From Verrucomicrobiaceae bacterium UBA1938 (GTDB lineage Bacteria > Verrucomicrobiota > Verrucomicrobiia > Verrucomicrobiales > Verrucomicrobiaceae), in the NCBI GenBank assembly GCA_002336895.1, contig DDFC01000032.1, positions 248,001 to 312,000 on the forward strand: DNA of 64,000 bases, written 5' to 3'. Below are positions 25,851 through 33,811 of this stretch, in pieces (position 1 is the first letter of the stretch; the number at the start of each line of letters is the position of its first letter). Position numbers and translations under genes: made by a program. The notes under the pieces are model-generated. The model was not told where the DNA came from, searched no databases, and saw only the letters and a program-made list of their open reading frames with translations.

Positions 25851-26938
25851 TCGTTCATCTCGATGCTGACGCGTATTTCGCGTCTGTCGAACAAGCAGCA
25901 GATCCAAAGCTGAGAGGAAGGCCTATTGCTGTTGGAGGTGAAAAGAGGGGCATCATTGCATCAGCCAGCTACGAGGCGAGGAAGCTGGGGATCTACACGC
26001 CTATGCCTACAGCAAGGGCAAGAAAGCTGTGTCCCAAGCTGATCGTGCTGCCTGGGGATTTCGAAAAGTACGAGCGATTCAGCCGGTTCATGTTCAGCTA
26101 CGCCTTTGACTTTACGCCAGAGGTTGAGATCACATCCATAGACGAAGGATATTTTGACCTGAAGGGGCTGAGAAAAGGAACGCCCGAAGCAGTGGCTCAA
26201 ACCATTCGGAAGGCCATAGCCCAGCGACTGAAGATCACCGTTTCAGAAGGCATAGGCAGCAACAAACTCGTGTCTCAGGTCGCATCTAAGCTCCAAAAGC
26301 CAGCGAGTCTCATTCAGGTTCCCCGTGGTCATGAGCGTGACTTTCTCGCTCCCCTTCCCAATCACTGGCTCCCTAACGTCGGTCCAAAACTGTCAGGGAC
26401 GTTAAAATCTGCAGGCCTAGCTTTGATCCGTGAGGTGGCTCAAACACCGGTGGAAATGCTGGCTCTTCTGGTTGGAGGATATGGACGGCAGCTTCGTGAA
26501 TTTGCCCATGGGATTGATCAGCGGCCTTTGGTGGTGGAGAAACAGCCAGCGAAATCCTACGGCGAACAGCACACCTTTGAGTCTGATGTGAACGAGGAAG
26601 CTGTCTTGATCGCCCAGCTTTACAAGATGGCGGACAATCTGACGGCCAAGGTGCGCGAGGACAGATGCAGCTTCCGCACCATCACACTCAAGCTCCGCTA
26701 TAACGACATGCAGGACGTGACCAGGAGCACGAGCTTGGAAGAACCGTCCGACCTGGCAGAAGACATATTCCCTTTGTTTTCCAGCCTGCTCAAAAAGGCC
26801 TGGGATCGTCGTGTGAGTGTCCGCCTCATTGGTTTAAAGCTCAGTCACATCTACGGGTCTGTCTTTCGAAGTGAACTGCCCCTTGAAGCCGATGCCATGA
26901 AGCGGCTGAAAATGCAAAAAAAGAGTCACTGGTGGTAA
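25847..26938 (+). CDS. umuC: Y-family translesion DNA polymerase (UmuC/DinB)
   Basis: 363 aa, starting IVHLDADAYFASVEQAADPKL with the first catalytic Asp residues, followed by GIIASASYEARKLGIYTPMPTARA and the active-site SIDEGYFDL motif (about residues 97-105). A helix-hairpin-helix region (LPNVGPKLSGTLKSAGL) and little-finger domain (SYGEQHTFESDV...SFRTITLKLRY) complete it. The length is closer to DinB (about 350) than to long UmuC, but pairing with umuD marks it as the element's SOS mutagenesis polymerase. ATGA coupling with umuD. Confidence 0.9.
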   Translation: MIVHLDADAYFASVEQAADPKLRGRPIAVGGEKRGIIASASYEARKLGIYTPMPTARARKLCPKLIVLPGDFEKYERFSRFMFSYAFDFTPEVEITSIDEGYFDLKGLRKGTPEAVAQTIRKAIAQRLKITVSEGIGSNKLVSQVASKLQKPASLIQVPRGHERDFLAPLPNHWLPNVGPKLSGTLKSAGLALIREVAQTPVEMLALLVGGYGRQLREFAHGIDQRPLVVEKQPAKSYGEQHTFESDVNEEAVLIAQLYKMADNLTAKVREDRCSFRTITLKLRYNDMQDVTRSTSLEEPSDLAEDIFPLFSSLLKKAWDRRVSVRLIGLKLSHIYGSVFRSELPLEADAMKRLKMQKKSHWW

Positions 26939-26982
26939 AATGTAAATTTTGACTGTCCCCCCTCATTTGGTATCTTTAAAAG

Positions 26983-27525
26983 ATGATTCAGTACGATGCA
27001 ATTTTGGTACTTGGAACAAGTATCAAAAAATCGCTGTTCAAAGAACGCGTTGAGAATGCAAAAACCCTATATGACAAGGGCATTGCAAAAAGAATTATTT
27101 TTAGCGGAAGGTGGTGGGGAGGGTTGGCAAAACGACCTTATACTACTGAGGCTGATGCTATGACCAAGTATGCACTCTCCTTGGGAATCCCGAGGTCAGA
27201 CATCATGATCGAAAGAAAGTCATTGAATACGATTGGAAACTTTCACTTTTCGAAAAAGCTGTTAGAATCCGCCAACATCAAGAAGTTAGTGATTATTACG
27301 CACCATTCTCATATGCCAAAGACAAAGTTTCTTGCTCGTAAAATACTAGGGACTTCTTACTTTTTGCATTTCCATGTATCAGGAACCACCGGAATTGCGA
27401 AATTTGGACATTGCGGTCTCAGGCAAACTAAAACTTACTTCAAATTGATAAATGATGGCGATGACATAGCAATAACAAAGCTACTTCAAGGTCATCCGTT
27501 CTATTCCCATTATCGCAATTTCTAG
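26983..27525 (+). CDS. DUF218 (YdcF/SanA-like) protein
   Basis: 180 aa with the DUF218 pattern: YDAILVLGTSIKKS at the start, ERVENAKTLYDKGIAKRIIFSGRW, TTEADAMTKYALSLGIPRSDIMIERKSLNTIGN (the conserved ExxAxxT/S-N region) and KKLVIITHHSHMPKTKFLARKIL. No membrane anchor is seen, unlike SanA. Family members are linked to envelope polysaccharide or vancomycin-sensitivity traits, but their chemistry is unproven. It converges on the APS kinase gene (4-bp overlap of ends) and borders the surface-glycan cluster. Confidence 0.75.
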   Translation: MIQYDAILVLGTSIKKSLFKERVENAKTLYDKGIAKRIIFSGRWWGGLAKRPYTTEADAMTKYALSLGIPRSDIMIERKSLNTIGNFHFSKKLLESANIKKLVIITHHSHMPKTKFLARKILGTSYFLHFHVSGTTGIAKFGHCGLRQTKTYFKLINDGDDIAITKLLQGHPFYSHYRNF

Positions 27526-28073
27526 AGAAGCTTGAATTTATCCATCAGCGTATTTATACACTCTTGGATGGAAGAGTTTACTGTATCCAAGATCAAGTCA
27601 GGTTTAACTGGTTTTTCAAATACAAAATCCTTACCAGGAAACTGAGAGAGCATGCCCGAGGCAGCTTTAGCATACAATCCCTTCGTGTCTCGGTTTGCAC
27701 AAGTTGCATAATCGCATTTCACGTACACTTCTTTGAAAACATCATCACCAATAATTGATCGAGCCAATTGGCGCATGATCTCACGTGGTGTCATTAAAGC
27801 AGCAATCACAAAAAATCCTTGCTCGCGAAGCAACTTTGCTAACTCGGCCGTCCGCCGAACATTTTCTAACCTGCCCTCAGGTGAAAAGCCCAAATCTTGA
27901 CAAACCCCCAAGCGAAGACTATCTCCATCCAAGATAATCGTCGGCTTTTTAGATTGATTTAGAATTTCAGCCACAGCTAAACCAAGTGTTGACTTACCAG
28001 CACCGGAAAGGCCATAAAACCAAAATACTCGACTGTTAATATTTTTGGAAGATCTAAGCTTAGTTAAGGCCAT
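27522..28073 (-). CDS. cysC: Adenylylsulfate (APS) kinase
   Basis: 183 aa with P-loop FYGLSGAGKST (residues about 18-28), then LDGDSLRLGVCQDLGFSPEGRLENVRRTAELAKLL, the DGDxxRxGLxxDLGFS...ENxRR signature of APS kinase, and EVYVKCDYATCANRDTKGLYAKA. The enzyme phosphorylates APS to PAPS, the donor used by sulfotransferases. It is the last gene of a coupled set after a sulfotransferase and an unassigned protein, so it supplies PAPS for a dedicated sulfation step rather than for assimilation. No CysD/CysN is encoded in the window, so APS must come from the host. Confidence 0.9.
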   Translation of the reverse strand: MALTKLRSSKNINSRVFWFYGLSGAGKSTLGLAVAEILNQSKKPTIILDGDSLRLGVCQDLGFSPEGRLENVRRTAELAKLLREQGFFVIAALMTPREIMRQLARSIIGDDVFKEVYVKCDYATCANRDTKGLYAKAASGMLSQFPGKDFVFEKPVKPDLILDTVNSSIQECINTLMDKFKLL

Positions 28074-29125
28074 ATGAGTAAATTTCCATTCTCGCGCTGA
28101 TGTTGTAGATCTAGGCTTTGAATCAGGTCGGATGAATCATATCGCTGCATAAGCGTGGCTATTCTACCATTAGAAAAGTGGTAATAAATCACCTCTTTAA
28201 GCCAGCTCTCATCAAATCCGTAGTAGGGAAAGCATTTGAATGGGACACGTTCGCCAGGGTTCGGACCGCAGTATTCTGAATTTACTGAGCGAGAGGGAGA
28301 ATATTTCCGCCCATGTAGGTTTTCATGTGCAAAATTCACCGGCCGATCTTCACTGAGAATGTTGAGTGCAATGTATCCGAGCATGTTTTCTACCACATCA
28401 AAATCCACATTGAGAGGATTGACCATGAAATCGTTGCCTAGTATTAACGCCATCTGTCCTCCAGGCCCAGTCGACTGAAGTGGGCGTGATAAAGCAACTT
28501 GAGGATTTTCTTCTAGTAATTTAAAAAGCCGCTGGACCCTGTTGGCTTCAAATTTCCTGTCGGAGTCAGCGATGTAGACTGCACGGCATTTAAAATTGAA
28601 AGCAAGGAAGCGCCACATTACCCCAGGGCTTTGTGCAAAACTTGAATGCTTCATAACAATTACATTGATTCCATGATTTATAAGAATTGGCTTAAGGCAC
28701 AAAAGGTCATATGCCAGGAAGACGACAGTTTTGAAGGGCTTCCGATCCCCCCGAAGCAACGGCCAAACGTAATTGTCAAGAAAGCTATTCGATTCCCGAT
28801 TAGTTCCTTGAAAAACTGGATGAGAGATTTTTTCAATCTCACTCATTGGAATCTGCCCTGACGAATCTCGCAAAGGATGTTCATTTCGTTTATTAAAGCT
28901 GCATCCTTTAAAGAATAGGGACGCACTGATGATGATATCTTCAGGATAAATGTCAAAGTTAAGAGACTCATGCGCAAACATATTTATAAAGTCGTAATGG
29001 GCTCTATTTGTTGAATTAAGGTATGACGTAACATCCGCCGCATAATCCTTTAGAAATATGCTTAGCAATTGCGTGGAGTATCTTGGGTAAACATCGCTGA
29101 TCGTTATATGACTTGAATTATTCAT
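28064..29125 (-). CDS. Putative glycosyltransferase-like protein (353 aa)
   Basis: An alpha/beta protein. FKTVVFLAYDLLCLKPILINHGINVIVMKHSSFAQSPGVMWRFLAFNF followed by CRAVYIADSDRKFEANRVQRLFKLLEE resembles the region of a GT-A transferase around a DxD (IADSD) that follows a trimmed sugar-nucleotide site. I do not recognise the family. It overlaps the APS kinase start by 10 bp and the sulfotransferase end by 4 bp, so the three genes form one translational unit, implying that it makes or presents the glycan that is sulfated. Confidence 0.55.
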   Translation of the reverse strand: MNNSSHITISDVYPRYSTQLLSIFLKDYAADVTSYLNSTNRAHYDFINMFAHESLNFDIYPEDIIISASLFFKGCSFNKRNEHPLRDSSGQIPMSEIEKISHPVFQGTNRESNSFLDNYVWPLLRGDRKPFKTVVFLAYDLLCLKPILINHGINVIVMKHSSFAQSPGVMWRFLAFNFKCRAVYIADSDRKFEANRVQRLFKLLEENPQVALSRPLQSTGPGGQMALILGNDFMVNPLNVDFDVVENMLGYIALNILSEDRPVNFAHENLHGRKYSPSRSVNSEYCGPNPGERVPFKCFPYYGFDESWLKEVIYYHFSNGRIATLMQRYDSSDLIQSLDLQHQRENGNLLIWP

Positions 29126-29922
29126 TGCATTAATATCTTGAGGGCCTCGCTCTGCCGATGTGTTAGCATCTCCAAATAATCTCCCGCCACACCTTTACGG
29201 CAAAAGGCGGTTTTCACCTCAAGCTGTTCTCTGTCTCGGTGCAAATTGATGTCTATTTTATTGAATTCTGAACTCGATGTAATCTCATCAATACGACTGT
29301 CAGAGAGCTCGTCCGGCAAAAGCAATTGGCTTATAGATTTAACCGCACATTTAAGAGATGGCCTGGTGAGAAGCCGCTCATAATCAAATCTTAGATATCT
29401 TTTGTGATGGACTAAACCGCTGAACATCTTCCATTGAATCAGCCATTGGATCATTTCACGAGTTCCGAAGAATTGACGCACGATATCAATGTCAGAAAGT
29501 TGAGAATTGGCTTCCACAAAAGCACATTCAGAGGGCTTGCCTATGGCTGGAAGATAGTAGCGGTTATACATTAACCGGGAAACAAGAACGTCTCTGAAAT
29601 CACGGACAACGTTCACCACAAAAAAGTCGGGATTTCTATCGAGAAATAGTGGCACGAATTGCAGCGGAAGATCATGTGTTTTGAAAACGTGTGAACCCGT
29701 CGATTTTGAAAGTGATAAAAGGCTAGAAGAAAAATCGGCGATTCTTTGCTCCTCATCTATTCCAAATTGAGTAAAGTCGAGAAGGTTTTGCGAAAGCCCA
29801 GATACGTATTCAGCCATCCCCACTTGTCCCACGACTTTACAACAGATAGAAGCAATCCAAGTGGATCCGCACCTCTGCGTGGTACTAATCAAAACTTTGC
29901 AAGGCGGATAAGGGAAGATCAT
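29122..29922 (-). CDS. Sulfotransferase
   Basis: 266 aa with the two PAPS-binding motifs: 5'-PSB loop ISTTQRCGSTWIASI (residues about 12-26) and 3'-PB region VVNVVRDFRDVLVSRLMYN (about 103-121), plus the helical lid with YLRFDYERLL (the RYEDLL-type motif). It transfers sulfate from PAPS to a hydroxyl, probably on a glycan given the context. First gene of the unit ending with APS kinase, so donor production and transfer are coupled. Cytosolic form; no signal or anchor. Confidence 0.85.
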   Translation of the reverse strand: MIFPYPPCKVLISTTQRCGSTWIASICCKVVGQVGMAEYVSGLSQNLLDFTQFGIDEEQRIADFSSSLLSLSKSTGSHVFKTHDLPLQFVPLFLDRNPDFFVVNVVRDFRDVLVSRLMYNRYYLPAIGKPSECAFVEANSQLSDIDIVRQFFGTREMIQWLIQWKMFSGLVHHKRYLRFDYERLLTRPSLKCAVKSISQLLLPDELSDSRIDEITSSSEFNKIDINLHRDREQLEVKTAFCRKGVAGDYLEMLTHRQSEALKILMQ

Positions 29923-30080
29923 GGTAAAAGTAATTTTTTCTATTCCGGATTAACACCTGGTGAACCAATCATTTTAATTTGTTTCATGCAATTGGCACTA
30001 GGTGACACCTCTTAATTATCATGTTATTCGCATTTTCAGTAATATATCATTTCAACAATTTCGCGTGATTCCAAAACGCA

Positions 30081-31181
30081 TCATCGAATAAATTGTGTTT
30101 TCATCAAATCTAATACAACTTGACTCTCTAATTTAGCCAAATATTCCACTACCCCTCCTTGAAAATATAACTCGATAGCACGAATTACATCAACAGCGGT
30201 CACCAAGTCAAGGCAACGCGGAAGAAAATCCGTCACTTGGCGTCCAGGGAAAGCAGGCTTAGCATAGGAAGGAACATCATCTAATTTTGAACGTGTATAA
30301 CTAAGCGTTGAATCCCGCAAGTGAACCACATTATTACAAAGGGAACCAGGGCAATCTTTATGGTCCAAATCCCCCAGGGGCACAACTCGCGCCTTCCAAC
30401 ACCCCCCCTGTTCACAGCATGATAATGTGCCGTTCGTGTGGAGATATTGATGATGAGGATAAGCCTCCCACTGCGCAGGTTCCCGAGCGCCGGCTACCAC
30501 AACACAAGGACGATTCTGCGGCATTCCACAGCGCACAGGAACCGCCGCTGCAAGATGCATATGCATAGTTACCGAGCACAAGACACCTTGCGCATGATGC
30601 ATCAATCGAATCATTTGGCGTAGGTTTGTTTTGCCAATTAAATTGAGCGTGCCTCGGAGTGGAGGATGATGATGTGATTCTTCTCCGACCTGAACGAAAA
30701 ATATTCTCCCAGCAAAGTGGTCGACAACTTGTTGATAGCGCTCTGCCGGCCACCACTTTGCTGTATAGTCAAACTTCCCTCCTGCAGAGATGATCCAAAA
30801 AGGAATAGGAATCCTTGTTATTTCTTGCACCTGGCTCATCCATTTTTTTTCCAAAACAGAGAGATGTATGTCACCCTTAAATTCAGTTGGATTGATTTTT
30901 AAAGCCAACTTATCACTTAGATTTTGTATAAAGCCGTGAATAAAATGCCAAGGTCCTGTATTACTATAATGAATTAGCGGGTATTCACAGGAAATATCAA
31001 TGTCACAATCCTCGCCATGGTGCACACTTACGTTTGGATTGAAATCCCAAATTGCAGCCGCAGAGGTCCGTAAGGATGTGGAAAATTTACCAGGATGGCT
31101 TCGGTGCAGATCACGAACAGCTGCGGACAGCATAATGATGTCGCCCGGCGATAGGGAGCATCTCAAAATCGCCTTTATCAT
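30081..31181 (-). CDS. GT9-like glycosyltransferase with Cys cluster (366 aa)
   Basis: Begins with ILRCSLSPGDIIMLSAAVRDLHRSHPGKF, like the N-terminus of GT9 heptosyltransferases, and has the ADP-sugar side PFWIISAGGKFDYTAKWWP, FFVQVGEESHHHPPL, LIGKTNLRQMIRLMHHAQGVLCSVTMHMHLAAAV. A distinctive block follows: GAREPAQWEAYPHHQYLHTNGTLSCCEQGGCWKARVVPLGDLD, with a CCxxGGCW cluster not typical of GT9. The N-terminal module of the 1118-aa protein at 33812 shares the same motifs in the same order, so the two are paralogues. Acceptor unknown. Confidence 0.8.
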   Translation of the reverse strand: MIKAILRCSLSPGDIIMLSAAVRDLHRSHPGKFSTSLRTSAAAIWDFNPNVSVHHGEDCDIDISCEYPLIHYSNTGPWHFIHGFIQNLSDKLALKINPTEFKGDIHLSVLEKKWMSQVQEITRIPIPFWIISAGGKFDYTAKWWPAERYQQVVDHFAGRIFFVQVGEESHHHPPLRGTLNLIGKTNLRQMIRLMHHAQGVLCSVTMHMHLAAAVPVRCGMPQNRPCVVVAGAREPAQWEAYPHHQYLHTNGTLSCCEQGGCWKARVVPLGDLDHKDCPGSLCNNVVHLRDSTLSYTRSKLDDVPSYAKPAFPGRQVTDFLPRCLDLVTAVDVIRAIELYFQGGVVEYLAKLESQVVLDLMKTQFIR

Positions 31182-31211
31182 TTTATTTAGCGCCTGGAGT
31201 TACTGCCAATT

Positions 31212-32378
31212 TTATTCATCGACAGATTTTACACGTTCCACTTCTATTACAACATTTTGAATGTTTCCGGCCTCTTGCGAAAAGAATGAACAATCGATTT
31301 TGGCAGGAGCGCCAGCTAGAATTTCCTCAATTTTTAGTAAATTCATTTTGGCTCCACTAACTCCATTAAATGTTTTTATAATGTCGCCTACTTTTAAACC
31401 AGCAAGTTCAACTGGACCAGGGGTGCCTGGCTTTAATTGTGCTACCTTCATTTCATTATTCTCAAAAACAAAAACGGCTCCAAGAGTTCCTACAAGATTA
31501 ACTGGAGATCCGGTATTGCGTTTTTGAAAATAAAACTTCGAATTCTTCATGTCGATTATGGAATTAAATCTAATAAGCCATAACAACCCCATGCTTGAAC
31601 CGCCATTATTTGTGGTCGCCACCTTCACACCTTGAAGAGGTTTTCCCATGAATTCGCCCTTGGCGAACCATCCACTGAGAACATTTCTGTCATCTGCTAG
31701 AGATTTATTAACAGCCACGCCCCCATTTGCAGTGTCTTCAGCTAATATGACACCGGCTTCAACAAGCGATTTGAAAACAATTTTGTTGAGATTGAAGGTA
31801 TGATTAAAGCCGGTATCTATCAAACACTTGACCTTCTCGCCACCAATTTCCCAAATGATTTCTGGACAACCTTTATTTTTATAGATTGGAGCAATCTCAT
31901 AATCATCTAAACGAGGCAGGGTATTACTAATGCAAAAAATACCTTTATCATAGTTTATTTCAATAATGGAAGATTGAAATGAATCTATGCCAAGAAACCC
32001 AACTATCTTTTCTCCTGTTAGCAGTCTAAACATTTTAAAAGTGGGGGCAATTAGTAGATTTTCATTAATTGCATAATCACCTAGTTTCATTGTTTGACAC
32101 TTTGCCTTAAAAAGTTCAGTGACACTACCGGTTGCATCCACAGTCAATTCCTTTTCTTCAGAAACAATGATGTCACTACCCCCCCCCCGCTCGACCACTG
32201 TTTGAGACGCACCAGTGTCGAAAATCATACCAAGAGAATGATTCGCAACACTTGTATCAACTGTGATAAAAGTAGGAAATGGTTTTATACTTCTTTTATA
32301 TAGTATATCACCACCATAAGCACTCCAATTGAGGAAAATTATGCTAATGGCTAGGTTAAATCTGATGAAATTTTTCAT
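31212..32378 (-). CDS. Exported retropepsin-like aspartyl protease with PDZ domain
   Basis: 388 aa with a signal peptide (MKNFIRFNLAISIIFLNWSAYG). Two aspartyl protease lobes carry the active-site motifs MIFDTGASQTVV (about residues 51-62) and CLIDTGFNHTFN (about 180-191). A PDZ domain fills residues about 300-385, with the LxPGxPG...AGLKVGDIIKTFNGV binding groove. Such proteins process or hold exported proteins in the periplasm. It lies beside the Ser-rich repeat protein gene in the same direction, which could be its substrate. A run of ten G (32179-32188) falls just after the first active site. Confidence 0.8.
   Translation of the reverse strand: MKNFIRFNLAISIIFLNWSAYGGDILYKRSIKPFPTFITVDTSVANHSLGMIFDTGASQTVVERGGGSDIIVSEEKELTVDATGSVTELFKAKCQTMKLGDYAINENLLIAPTFKMFRLLTGEKIVGFLGIDSFQSSIIEINYDKGIFCISNTLPRLDDYEIAPIYKNKGCPEIIWEIGGEKVKCLIDTGFNHTFNLNKIVFKSLVEAGVILAEDTANGGVAVNKSLADDRNVLSGWFAKGEFMGKPLQGVKVATTNNGGSSMGLLWLIRFNSIIDMKNSKFYFQKRNTGSPVNLVGTLGAVFVFENNEMKVAQLKPGTPGPVELAGLKVGDIIKTFNGVSGAKMNLLKIEEILAGAPAKIDCSFFSQEAGNIQNVVIEVERVKSVDE
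32179..32188. repeat. 10-bp homopolymer (poly-C on +) inside the protease gene
   Basis: Ten consecutive C on the plus strand encode the ERGGGSD loop of the aspartyl protease. Long G/C runs are prone to slippage and could switch the frame. Confidence 0.7.
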
Positions 32379-32406
32379 TTTTTATAAACCAACTGTTTTT
32401 CAGTCT

Positions 32407-33459
32407 TTACCAAGTAAATCTGATTAGCCCCTCAAATCTTGTAGGTGCAATATCGCTATTCCCAGCAGGAGTTACAATTTCACTACTTGCACGTATTATC
32501 CCATACCATTTGCCATTAAGCTCATTGCCCGTAATACTCTGTATAATGAGCTCTGTTGCAATCGATGCGCTCAAAGAATTCGTTGAATCAGGAGACCATG
32601 TTAAATCGGAACGAAGACTTCCTGTGAATTGGAAGTCACCAATTTCATAATCTAAGAACTCGTAATTCGCAGTAGCGGTGAATTCTACGGATTTATTTTG
32701 CTCCTGCGTAATTGTGCTCAACGAACTTTGAAAGGCCGCCTGAAGACTAGCATCAAAATTAGATGTGCTAAAATCAGCAGCGACTGTTGATTGAACGAGA
32801 GTTGGAGCATCAGCGGATAGCAATGCTCCAGAACTTACCAAATCCTCAGCAAAAAGTTCGAATTCTTGCGACACAGATTCTGACATCGTTACCTGAGCCT
32901 GAATTTCACTTGCCGAATCCTCCATAAGGTTAATTAGCGTTTGATCAATCGTAGCTTCCAAGCTTGGGTTCGCTAGTTGCTCACCTTCAGGGCCATAGAA
33001 TTGAATTTTTGCCAGGATTGACGCAAGACCTGCAGGTGTTACCGAAGATGCTGAAAATACAGTGATTGTTCCATCCCCTGATGCAGCGCTGAGCCGCCCA
33101 ATTTTACGTGCTTTTTTCCGAGCAGATGAAGTCGAACCAAGTTGGACTGTGATGTTAGCATTGTCACTAGCCACACTTGTCACTTCTTTTCCTGTGTTGT
33201 TTGTAAAGCCGATTTCATAGCCTGTGAAATCGCCTGCGTTAGGGTTTGTTAGCCTGCAAGTCGATTGATCCAGATACAGGGAACCACTGGAACTTGACGA
33301 GGAGGAACTTGATGACTCCGAGGAGGAACTTGATGACTCCGAGGAGAGGCTCGATGACTCAGATGAGAAGCTGGACTCAGATGAGAAGCTGGACTCAGAT
33401 GAGAAGCTGGACTCAGATGAGGGCCCGGCTGAACTAGGCATGTCTGATGAAGAGGGCAT
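32407..33459 (-). CDS. Ser-rich repeat protein (350 aa)
   Basis: Residues 1-60 are an extreme Ser/Glu stretch made of SSESSFS units; then SGSLYLDQSTCRLTNPNAGDFTGYEIGFTNN begins a beta-rich domain that fills the rest (repeated beta strands, e.g. ATANYEFLDYEIGDFQFTGSLRSDLTWS). No clear signal peptide in this frame. Similar Ser-rich stalks occur on surface or adhesin-like proteins of Verrucomicrobiota and Planctomycetota, but I cannot name a family. Possibly acts with the neighbouring exported protease; only position suggests this. Confidence 0.7.
   Translation of the reverse strand: MPSSSDMPSSAGPSSESSFSSESSFSSESSFSSESSSLSSESSSSSSESSSSSSSSSSGSLYLDQSTCRLTNPNAGDFTGYEIGFTNNTGKEVTSVASDNANITVQLGSTSSARKKARKIGRLSAASGDGTITVFSASSVTPAGLASILAKIQFYGPEGEQLANPSLEATIDQTLINLMEDSASEIQAQVTMSESVSQEFELFAEDLVSSGALLSADAPTLVQSTVAADFSTSNFDASLQAAFQSSLSTITQEQNKSVEFTATANYEFLDYEIGDFQFTGSLRSDLTWSPDSTNSLSASIATELIIQSITGNELNGKWYGIIRASSEIVTPAGNSDIAPTRFEGLIRFTW
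33292..33423. repeat. Imperfect 18-21 bp tandem repeats coding Ser-rich stalk
   Basis: The unit AGATGAGAAGCTGGACTC recurs in tandem at 33361-33420, preceded by GAGGAACTTGATGACTCC units. They encode repeated SSESSFS peptides; copy number may vary between strains. Confidence 0.75.
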
Positions 33460-33811
33460 TTTTTTTGTGCGGTTGAAGTTTTAATGTTTATCCCTCGTCA
33501 ATTGGGAAGGAATTTAGAAACCCTAGTAGAGGCTTTCATTCAGTCAAGATTTTTTAATATCTGGATTGTGTTTTTACAAAGTTGGTGTCTTAGGGAGCCT
33601 AGGTCGGCTTCTGCGGTGTATAATAAGCTGTTTGCCTATTTTCACTCGTTTTCATAAAATCATCTTGATTCGATGCCCTCTTATTGTGTTTTTTCTTTCA
33701 CTTCCGAACAAAAAACAATTTGCCCCGCCCGAATCCTGCATTGTAATACATATTCTGCTTTCAAAGCTATGTGTTATAATGATTTTGCGCATAGCATAAA
33801 GTTTTTGTTTT
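33460..33811. other. Divergent intergenic region, no gene seen
   Basis: 352 bp between the Ser-rich protein start and the 1118-aa glycosyltransferase start. AT-rich, with no open frame of protein-like composition. Both promoters should lie here; no clear operator palindrome recognised. Confidence 0.5.
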
